Positions 1 to 5,472 of a stretch of 10,064 nucleotides of DNA are shown here, one piece after another. A model generated the notes under the pieces. The model searched no databases, was not told the origin of the DNA, and saw only the letters and a list, made by a program, of their open reading frames with translations. Made by a program: the position numbers and the translations under genes. This DNA is from an uncultured Pirellulales bacterium (GTDB lineage: Bacteria > Planctomycetota > Planctomycetia > Pirellulales > Lacipirellulaceae): NCBI GenBank assembly GCA_947258835.1, contig CAMYJY010000157.1, forward strand, positions 1-10,064. Direction: 5' to 3'. Positions within the stretch are counted from its first letter, which is position 1. Every line of letters begins with the position of its first letter.

Positions 1-3000
1 GGAACCTCGTGGCCCCGACCGGGCAAGCGGCGGCAGTCGGCCTGCAGGGCTTGGAACATGTGCCACATGTGTTCGTGGCACGTAAAGAGCAGCACTTGGT
101 GTCCACCCGATGCAAACTTGGTCAGGACTTGGGCCGCCCGTTGGGCTCGGACTGCATCGAAATTAACCAGCACGTCGTCCAAAACCAGCGGCAGTCGAAT
201 ACCACGGCGGGCAAAGGTGGCGACCAGCGCCAAGCGGATGCTCAGGAACAGCTGTTCGCGAGTACCACGACTCAGATTCTCGACCGCCAGCGACTCGCCG
301 GCCGCGTTTTCCACCAACAGGATGTCATTGGCCAGGGGCGTCCAGACGCGCACGTATTCGCCTCCCGTCAGTTCCTGCATGATGCGTGAGGTTTCCGCCA
401 AAGTTTCTGGTTGGCGGTTGGCTTCGTACTCCGAGCGAATGCGCTCCAGGACGCGATTGACCGTTGCATATTCCCGCCAGGACTGCCGCGCACGGGCCAG
501 TTGCTGCTCGGTACAGCTGAGGTTCAGCTGCGCTTCGGCCAGGGAGCGATTCTCGCTGAGTGTGGTCTGCTCCTGCACGACGGCACCCCGCTCGCCAGCC
601 AGTTTGGTCAGCTCCTGTTGCTGGGTTTCCAGTGCGGTTGTGGCCTGTTCCCAAGCGGACTCCAGTTGGCCGACTTGGGCCGGGCTGAGCAGTTCGGCAT
701 AGGTCTCCTCGCTGCCCTGCTGACCGATGGCAGCTTGTATCTCTCGGGTGATGCCTTCCCGCTGTTGGTGGAGTTGGGCTCTGGTTTGCTGCTGCTGGAA
801 CAGTTGGCGATAAGCCGCTTCGTCCTCGCAATCGGCGGCTTGGAACAGCGCGTCTCGGCGGCGATATAAGCCTTGCATGGCGCGGCGCTGCTCGACCTCG
901 GTGGCCTTGAGCTGCTGGGCACGTTGGATGAGCTCCCGGCGTCTTTCCGCACCGGCGCGCTGCTGCCGGCGCTCGCTCAGCAGGTGTTCGAGTTGCTCCA
1001 GCGGGCCGATTTCGACTTCGTATTCTTCACCGTCGTCGCCGACCTCGGTTTCCTCGGATTCCAGGACGCAGTCGACCTCTTCCGCCAGATTCCGAATCCG
1101 CTGGGTCAACCGTTCCAGCTCCCGCTCGCGGGCAGCGGCTGCTTCACGCCGCAGCAGCGCGCGGTTTTCGATGTCTCCCAGGGCCGTGTACCGCTCGGTG
1201 ACCACCAGCAATTGGTGGGGGTCCAGTTCTTGGGAAAAACCCAGGCCCACAAGTTTCGAGCGCCATTGCGTCAAGGCCTGGCTGAGCTTTTCCTCGGCGC
1301 TTTTCAGCCGCGCCGCGGCCGAAGAAACCTCGTGGTTTGCTTGTTTGCGTTCGGCCTCCATGGGCAAAATGTTTTCGAGTTCGGCCAAGTGGCGTTCGGC
1401 GGCTTGGAGCGTGAGCGTCACCGAACCATCGGTCATGGACAGGTCCGCGTCGAGGGCCTCTTTTTCCTGCCCGGCCTCTTTGATTTGACGGTACACGACC
1501 TCCATCTGATGTTGGCAGGCCTCCAGCTTATCGGCGGCCGCGTTTTCGGTAATCGATTTAAACATGAAACAAAAAATGCCCGTTGCCAGTCCACCCAAGG
1601 CCAACAAGGGCCCCGCCCCGCCCACAGGCGAATTCGGTACCAGCAGCCATAAGCCGACAAACAGTGCGCCAAACACGACCGCAGCGAGCGACCAGTTGAA
1701 GAGTGAGAGGGGCATCACCTGGTCGTCCAGCAATTCGTGACTTTGTTGCTCCAGCTCCAATTCGTGACGTTGGAGCTGATCCAGTCGTTGCTCAACTTTT
1801 TGTCGGCCGCGGAGTTGGGCCACCAGGTCGCTGGCTTCACGGACATCCATGGGCAAACCGTGACGTTCTCCGCTGACGGTGGCCGACTCGATCTTCACTT
1901 GGAGCGAGCGTTCGTTTTCACTGACCGTCTCCAGAGCCTGTCGGGCTCGATCGACCTGCTGCTGGATGGCCTGCACGTCTTGGATCTGTGGCTGGAGATT
2001 TTCCAAATCGGCCTGACGGACGACTTGCAAATGCTCCCGATCCGATACCCCCAGCGTTTGCCCCAGTCGCTCTTGTTCGCTCGCGAGCAGCGCCTCCAGT
2101 TGTTCGGCCTCGCCTTCCAGTTCTTCAATTTGGCCGGCGAGGGCTTGCAGCCAGTCCCGCTGCTCGCCCAGGGCGTCGATCCGGCGACGGTTTTTCAGCA
2201 AACGCTTGTTGATTCCCAGTCGCTGCGATTCCTCGCGCAGTTGCTGTCGTTGGCCGGAAAGTACGTCCGCTTCCCGCTGGTGTTTTTCAATTTTCTGCTG
2301 CCAGGTCTCCAGGCGGGTCAGCGCGTCCTCGGGCAGTGGCACGTGTTCCCCGGTGGCGGCTAGTTGGGCGGAAATCTTGTTGCGCTTTCGCCAATTGGGT
2401 TTTAGGGCCACCGCGATTTCAATGGTCCTGGCCTGCTGCTCGTATTCCCGCACGCGGGCTTGCTGGGAAGTAATTTCTTGGTCCAGTTCCTGCCTGCGGA
2501 CCTCCAGCTGGGCCCACTGGCGGTTTCGCTGCGACAGTTGACGGATTTCGCCGCGGAGGACCTCGCGGCGGTTCAGCAACCGCGTGATGGTCGATTCCTG
2601 GCCGTCCTGGCCTGCGACCGGGGCGGCCAGCAAATCGCTGCGGGTGCGCCGAATGCCTTGAATGACGTCGTAGAGGCTGACGCGATCCAGGCCGGAGGTC
2701 AGCCGGTACAACCACGTAGCCGCCTGCGTATCGCTGAGCGCGCCCAAGTGCTGGATTTCGCCTAGGCCGATGGCAAAGACATGGTTGAAGGTGGATTCGT
2801 CGACCTCGGCCAGTGCCTCGCGGAGCAGCCGGTCACCGGTCGTCTCCCCCTCCCCGGTCGTGATGCGGACCAGTCCCCAGTCCTCGGGGCCACGGTCGGC
2901 AATCCGTTGGATGTTTAAGGTTTGGCCATCGTGCAGCACCTCCAAGGCGCCGCCAGGTTTGCCGCCGTTGACCGGTGGTAGGTAGCGGCTCCGCCGCGCG

Positions 3001-3158
3001 GGCGACATGCCGTAGAGCACGGCCCGCGTAAACTGCATCAAGGTTGTCTTGCCGGCTTCGTTGGCCCCATACAAGGCCGTCAGCTGAGGAGAAAGACGCT
3101 CGAGCTGCAAGTCGTGCCAAATCCCGAAACCATCAATGCGAATGTCTTTAATTTTCAT
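1..3158 (-). CDS. yhaN: YhaN/SbcC-like AAA ATPase with coiled coils and a central transmembrane hairpin, C-terminus cut by window edge
   Basis: An uninterrupted minus-strand frame runs from ATG at 3158 off the left end, giving 1052 visible residues. The N-terminus MKIKDIRIDGFGIW followed by a Walker A loop GANEAGKT (residues 31-38) is typical of the RecF/SMC/Rad50-like YhaN family. The C-terminal half-site is also present: signature LSRGT (962-966), Walker B LVLDD (Asp994, Asp995), D-loop-like NFDAVRAQRA, and an H-loop FTCHEH (His1028). Between them lie long Glu/Gln/Arg/Leu-rich coiled coils. The coils are broken at about 489-533 by two hydrophobic helices separated by a short Pro/Gly turn, so the protein is probably membrane-anchored. 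No CxxC zinc hook is seen. YhaN-type proteins pair with YhaO phosphoesterases in presumed DNA repair; the exact substrate is unknown. Probably only a short tail is missing. It lies 71 bp downstream of the YhaO-like gene on the same strand, with only a weak ribosome binding site (GGAAG, rather distant), which suggests co-transcription. Family is confident, function inferred. Confidence 0.92.
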   Translation of the reverse strand, partial: MKIKDIRIDGFGIWHDLQLERLSPQLTALYGANEAGKTTLMQFTRAVLYGMSPARRSRYLPPVNGGKPGGALEVLHDGQTLNIQRIADRGPEDWGLVRITTGEGETTGDRLLREALAEVDESTFNHVFAIGLGEIQHLGALSDTQAATWLYRLTSGLDRVSLYDVIQGIRRTRSDLLAAPVAGQDGQESTITRLLNRREVLRGEIRQLSQRNRQWAQLEVRRQELDQEITSQQARVREYEQQARTIEIAVALKPNWRKRNKISAQLAATGEHVPLPEDALTRLETWQQKIEKHQREADVLSGQRQQLREESQRLGINKRLLKNRRRIDALGEQRDWLQALAGQIEELEGEAEQLEALLASEQERLGQTLGVSDREHLQVVRQADLENLQPQIQDVQAIQQQVDRARQALETVSENERSLQVKIESATVSGERHGLPMDVREASDLVAQLRGRQKVEQRLDQLQRHELELEQQSHELLDDQVMPLSLFNWSLAAVVFGALFVGLWLLVPNSPVGGAGPLLALGGLATGIFCFMFKSITENAAADKLEACQHQMEVVYRQIKEAGQEKEALDADLSMTDGSVTLTLQAAERHLAELENILPMEAERKQANHEVSSAAARLKSAEEKLSQALTQWRSKLVGLGFSQELDPHQLLVVTERYTALGDIENRALLRREAAAARERELERLTQRIRNLAEEVDCVLESEETEVGDDGEEYEVEIGPLEQLEHLLSERRQQRAGAERRRELIQRAQQLKATEVEQRRAMQGLYRRRDALFQAADCEDEAAYRQLFQQQQTRAQLHQQREGITREIQAAIGQQGSEETYAELLSPAQVGQLESAWEQATTALETQQQELTKLAGERGAVVQEQTTLSENRSLAEAQLNLSCTEQQLARARQSWREYATVNRVLERIRSEYEANRQPETLAETSRIMQELTGGEYVRVWTPLANDILLVENAAGESLAVENLSRGTREQLFLSIRLALVATFARRGIRLPLVLDDVLVNFDAVRAQRAAQVLTKFASGGHQVLLFTCHEHMWHMFQALQADCRRLPGRGHEV

Positions 3159-3229
3159 AACACGCTTTCAAATCTGCACTTCCTGAAATAGCAACTGCAA
3201 GCCACCACCTCCGAAAGTGCGCTGCCTCG

Positions 3230-4462
3230 TTACACACGTAACTCTTCTTCTCCATCCAATAAATCCACGGCTATTTTCGAGGCGGCCCAGAGGAGGTCTG
3301 CCCGTTGGGATTCCGGTACGGTGGCCAGCTCGTCCCAGGTTTCCCCAGCCAAGCCTGCCGGCAAGAATTCCTGGAGCTTGAGATCCGCCTCGCCATCCGC
3401 CTCCAGCGTTTGAAATTCTCGCAGCAGATCCCCCAGAATGGTTTCTTCGTCGACCCACTCTTGGGGCACGTCCAGCGGGGCATGGCAGGCGATCTCCACC
3501 GTCCACACACCCGGCGACTGCTGCCCGTATTGGTCACGGAGCCGCTGGACCATGAGGTCACTGATGCCACCGCTCCGTAGATGATTGAGCACCTGGCCGC
3601 GCCCCGTGACCTCCCAGGTCACCAGGAGCGGACTGCCCACATGCTGGGTGCGGAGTTTGCTGATGCGGGCTTGCATTTGGGTCAGCAGGGCGTCTTCATC
3701 GGTGCCGGCCGTGATTTCGATTGCTTCACGAATCCAGCGGATCTGGTCCGTGGCCACCCTGCGGGTTTTGGTATGTCCTGCCTCATCCACGGAGACCAGC
3801 GTGCAGCCATACGGGCCGGTCTCGTGGGGGCGACGTCCCTGCGGCGAACCCGCATAGTGTGCCAGGCCCGGTGGTTGGTTTATGGTTTGCCGTTGGTGCT
3901 GTCCTCCCAAGGCCAGGTAATCGACGTGGTCCCCCACGGTGTTGGAGGCGGCCGCGGAGTCATAGAACACGCCCACGGTAAACAGCCCCTGCGGGTCACG
4001 ACAAAAACCGGCGTCAGCCAGCGACATGCCGGGACTGTGGCTGATGCCCTGGATCCGCCCGACGGTTGCTCCCCCACGCCTGAGCTCGAAATCCGTCACC
4101 TGACCGACCGGAAAGACATGGACGTTTGCCGGCAGCTCGACGCTGGCTGGCCAGGAGTCGGCCGGATCGGCGCTGCCGCAGGCCCAGTACACGGGAATCT
4201 CATGTGCGGCCAGGCGCTGGAACTGCTCACGTAAAAACACGATCGCCCGGGGGCCGGCCAAATCAAAGTCGACGATATCCCCAGCCAACAGCAGCGCGTC
4301 GGCCCCCTCCGAGAGCACCGTTTCAAACACTTTGCGGGCAGCCTCGAACGGGGCCTCTAAAAAAACCTCCCGCAAATGGTCGGGTACCTCGGCAATGCCG
4401 CCCAGGGGACGTTCTAGGTGGAAATCGCTGGCGTGTACCAAGCGAAGTGGGGTCTGAATCAT
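3230..4462 (-). CDS. yhaO: YhaO/SbcD-like metallophosphoesterase with degenerate active site
   Basis: The product has 410 residues. The start at 4462 (MIQTPLRLVHASDFHLE) is chosen over an in-frame ATG 13 codons upstream because a perfect AAGGAGG sits 5 nt before it and homologues begin with this beta strand. Calcineurin-like phosphoesterase motifs are visible: motif I D13-x-H15 and motif II GDIVD (61-65). Motif III, normally GNHD, reads CGSAD (95-99). Then come GISH (139-142), VGVFYDS (163-169) where a His is usual at Tyr167, and DYLALGGQH (181-189) where GHxH is usual. By alignment to Mre11 from memory, three of seven metal ligands and the catalytic His are replaced. The C-terminal region (about 235-410) resembles the capping domain and acidic tail of SbcD/YhaO. 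It precedes the YhaN-like ATPase on the same strand, so it is the likely nuclease-like partner in an Mre11-Rad50-type complex. Whether it still cuts DNA is doubtful. The fold call is strong; the activity is uncertain. Confidence 0.9.
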   Translation of the reverse strand: MIQTPLRLVHASDFHLERPLGGIAEVPDHLREVFLEAPFEAARKVFETVLSEGADALLLAGDIVDFDLAGPRAIVFLREQFQRLAAHEIPVYWACGSADPADSWPASVELPANVHVFPVGQVTDFELRRGGATVGRIQGISHSPGMSLADAGFCRDPQGLFTVGVFYDSAAASNTVGDHVDYLALGGQHQRQTINQPPGLAHYAGSPQGRRPHETGPYGCTLVSVDEAGHTKTRRVATDQIRWIREAIEITAGTDEDALLTQMQARISKLRTQHVGSPLLVTWEVTGRGQVLNHLRSGGISDLMVQRLRDQYGQQSPGVWTVEIACHAPLDVPQEWVDEETILGDLLREFQTLEADGEADLKLQEFLPAGLAGETWDELATVPESQRADLLWAASKIAVDLLDGEEELRV

Positions 4463-4467
4463 CAACG

Positions 4468-4474
4468 CCTCCTT
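4468..4474 (-). promoter_or_regulatory. Strong Shine-Dalgarno for the YhaO-like gene
   Basis: The minus strand reads AAGGAGG, then 5 nt (CGTTG), then the ATG at 4462. This is near the consensus sequence and an acceptable distance, and it decides the start codon against the upstream in-frame ATG at 4501. Confidence 0.75.
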
Positions 4475-4500
4475 GCGTGGGGCCTGCGGTTGCGTATCCA

Positions 4501-4517
4501 TCCTGCAGGCCGCAGGA
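4501..4517 (-). promoter_or_regulatory. Small perfect hairpin in the leader of the YhaO-like gene
   Basis: TCCTGC and GCAGGA form a perfect 6-bp stem around a 5-nt loop. It sits about 40 bp upstream of the chosen start of the minus-strand phosphoesterase gene. No T run follows on either strand, so it is not an obvious intrinsic terminator. It could be an operator or an mRNA leader structure, or chance in GC-rich DNA. Confidence 0.3.
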
Positions 4518-4699
4518 CCTGACTGCTGCGGGGATACCTATTGGTTAAGGCCAACCCAAGACTGGCCGCAGGGGCAATTTACCCCGAATTACCAATTTGG
4601 CCAACTTCAGCTTTGCTGGACAATACCAGTTGTCAACCAGGAGAATTCGACCCTACAATACGCGACGTAAGTCGTGCTGCTGCTGGGGCCTCCGCGAGT

Positions 4700-4784
4700 G
4701 CTAGCAAGTCCCGGCGACTGGCAATTCCCGGTCACTGGCAATTCCCGGTCACTGGCAATTCCCGGTCACTGGCAATTCCAAGCC
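4700..4784. repeat. 17-bp tandem repeat, three exact copies flanked by two degenerate ones
   Basis: The unit ACTGGCAATTCCCGGTC occurs exactly at 4717-4733, 4734-4750 and 4751-4767. A copy with changes in its last bases follows at 4768-4784, and a weaker copy (about 12 of 17 bases) precedes at 4700-4716. A partial ACTGG continues at 4785. The unit junctions read CCGGTCACTGG, an imperfect dyad matching at CC-GT-AC-GG, so an array of protein binding sites is possible. There are no spacers, so it is not a CRISPR. The 17-bp period is not a multiple of 3, and a coding role is unlikely. Confidence 0.9.
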
Positions 4785-4814
4785 ACTGGGACAGTCCGGT
4801 TGCAGTCCATGGTA

Positions 4815-4844
4815 TTTGAGGTTAAGCGTTCGTTTGAGGGTAAG
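4815..4844 (+). repeat. Direct repeat of TTTGAGG(T/G)TAAG, 18 bp apart
   Basis: TTTGAGGTTAAG (4815-4826) and TTTGAGGGTAAG (4833-4844) match at 11 of 12 bases with an 18-bp period. They lie 40-70 bp upstream of the first small plus-strand ORF, where a promoter or activator site would be expected. The TTGAGG portions also resemble -35 elements, but no good -10 box pairs with them. Confidence 0.4.
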
Positions 4845-4882
4845 AATTGATGGCAATGGTAGCAACTGTAGGAGACACACAC

Positions 4883-4954
4883 GTGCCTGAGCGGTGGCTT
4901 CTTGGACACCGTACCCGCCAAGCATCCCGGGGCTGGAGGGGTATGCCCCGGTGA
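4883..4954 (+). CDS. Possible 23-residue basic leader peptide
   Basis: GTG at 4883 is preceded by AGGAG (4870-4874) with 8-nt spacing, the best plus-strand ribosome binding site before ileS. The ORF encodes 23 residues beginning MPERWLLGHRTRQ, with six Arg and two acidic residues at most, so it is strongly basic. Its TGA overlaps the GTG start of the acidic ORF (GTGA at 4951-4954), which would suit translational coupling. I recognise no family. The alternatives are that it is the true N-terminus of the acidic protein, separated by a sequencing indel or a frameshift, or that it is not translated. Confidence 0.35.
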   Translation: MPERWLLGHRTRQASRGWRGMPR

Positions 4955-5160
4955 CTGCCGAGTTGGATGATCCGTTTGACGATTTTGAAAACGATGATTT
5001 CGACGACGATTTCGATGATGATTTTGAAGAAGATTGGGAAGATGACCTGACCGAGGATGAGGAGTTTCCAGACACTTTTGGAGGCCGAGAAGACGCCGAT
5101 CAGCCCGACGACGAAAGTGCACCCTTCGAAGAGGAGGGTGGTAATTTCGATGACGACTAG
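4951..5160 (+). CDS. Small, extremely acidic hypothetical protein
   Basis: The product has 69 residues from GTG at 4951 (VTAELDDPFDDF...) to TAG at 5158-5160. By hand count 37 residues are Asp or Glu and only one (Arg46) is basic. The middle shows a four-residue rhythm: aromatic or large hydrophobic residues at 17, 21, 25, 29 and 33, each separated by acidic triplets such as DDDF. No signal peptide, membrane segment or catalytic motif is visible. A GTG at 4894 gives a longer 88-residue form, but its start lacks a suitably spaced Shine-Dalgarno. The 4951 start has GGAGGG 10 nt upstream and overlaps the stop of the preceding mini-ORF. Such a chain is probably disordered and could mimic nucleic acid, bind cations or act as a chaperone for a basic partner; all of these are guesses. 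It lies alone between the divergent YhaO gene and ileS. Confidence 0.65.
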   Translation: MTAELDDPFDDFENDDFDDDFDDDFEEDWEDDLTEDEEFPDTFGGREDADQPDDESAPFEEEGGNFDDD

Positions 5161-5186
5161 GGCGGGGCGGCAATGCCGCTCGTCAC

Positions 5187-5197
5187 GGGGGGGGGGG
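5187..5197 (+). repeat. Homopolymer of 11 G
   Basis: Eleven consecutive G lie between the acidic gene's stop and the inverted repeat. Runs of this kind are prone to slippage and to sequencing error. Being intergenic, it could change spacing but not a reading frame. Confidence 0.9.
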
Positions 5198-5199
5198 CA

Positions 5200-5269
5200 G
5201 TCATTCCCGCGCAGGCGGGAATCCAGTAGCAGTGCAAGTTGTCTAGATTCCCGCTTGCGCGGGAATGAC
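5200..5269. repeat. 70-bp inverted-repeat element (REP/MITE-like, ATTCCCGC type)
   Basis: The left arm (5200-5226, starting GTCATTCCCGCGCAGGCGGG) and right arm (5243-5269, ending GCGCGGGAATGAC) are inverted copies matching at about 25 of 27 positions, separated by 16 bp. Each arm is itself a small hairpin, ATTCCCGC-n4-GCGGGAAT. Elements with this ATTCCCGC/GCGGGAAT core are known from many bacterial genomes as dispersed intergenic repeats. No transposase gene is present, so if mobile it would depend on one elsewhere. No clear target duplication was seen. Confidence 0.8.
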
Positions 5270-5317
5270 GCAGGAGCGCCGCCATGTCCGGGTGCAAGAG
5301 TGGGATCGTTTTACTTG

Positions 5318-5344
5318 TTCTCACGGAGGCACAGAGACACAGAG
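5318..5344 (+). repeat. Putative dispersed repeat containing CACGGAGGCACAGAG
   Basis: This stretch alternates CACGGAGG, CACAGAGA and CACAGAG, an internally repetitive purine-rich pattern I associate with dispersed intergenic repeats in several phyla. Only one copy is in the window, so its repeat status rests on memory and internal structure. It falls inside the possible N-terminal extension of IleRS and translates to TEAQRHRA. Confidence 0.4.
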
Positions 5345-5472
5345 CGGCTCACGCCACCAACCAAAGAAGCACACGCCAAGCGCTAGCACATTCCCGTAAG
5401 TCGCCCCCGAAAATACGGGCACCGTGCGAAGAAGCAATGTGCCAGACCTCCCCGAATGACTCACCAACTGCC

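Larger units (their letters stand above)
4463..4882. other. Divergent intergenic region with repeats, no convincing gene
   Basis: About 420 bp separate the minus-strand YhaO-like gene from the plus-strand small ORFs, so promoters for both directions should lie here. It is visibly more AT-rich around 4570-4660 than the flanking genes. It contains the leader hairpin (4501-4517), an imperfect dyad TTGGTT/AACC near 4541-4557, the 17-bp tandem repeats (4700-4784) and a 12-bp direct repeat (4815-4844). No clear -35/-10 pair could be assigned. Open frames crossing it simply translate the repeats and look non-coding. No tRNA or riboswitch was recognised. Confidence 0.6.
5161..5472. other. Repeat-rich region between the acidic gene and ileS
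   Basis: These 312 bp hold a small hairpin GCGGC-AAT-GCCGC (5167-5179), an 11-G run (5187-5197), a 70-bp inverted-repeat element (5200-5269) and a second dispersed-type repeat (5318-5344). The hairpin and inverted repeat may end transcription of the acidic gene, but no T tract follows. The region is open in the ileS frame from ATG 5284, yet that translation is low-complexity repeat sequence, so it is treated as non-coding here. Confidence 0.5.

Noticed and set aside
58..2363. Long plus-strand open frames opposite the YhaN-like gene (such as 58-702, 873-1652, 1737-2363)
   Set aside because: The minus strand carries a continuous ATPase with ordered motifs across this whole span. The plus-strand products are Leu/Phe/Gln-rich or Ser-rich mirror images of coiled-coil codons, with no recognisable motif.
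1..3158. SbcC/Rad50 zinc hook in the coiled-coil ATPase
   Set aside because: No CxxC pair was found in the translated protein. The central position holds hydrophobic helices instead.
3581..4234. 217-residue plus-strand frame opposite the YhaO-like gene
   Set aside because: It lies antisense to clear phosphoesterase motifs. No domain or ribosome binding site supports it.
4700..4790. CRISPR array
   Set aside because: The 17-bp units are directly adjacent with no spacers, and no cas gene is in the window.
4541..4819. 92-residue plus-strand frame across the intergenic region
   Set aside because: Its second half is only the translation of the 17-bp tandem repeat. It starts with TTG and has no good ribosome binding site.
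4749..5173. Minus-strand Ser/Lys-rich and His/Arg-rich frames opposite the acidic ORF
   Set aside because: They are low-complexity mirror images of GAT/GAC-rich DNA, with no start signal and no ordered pattern beyond the repeat.
5187..5197. Phase-variable contingency tract
   Set aside because: The G run is intergenic and not clearly between promoter elements. Slippage would not switch a reading frame, and sequencing error is as likely.
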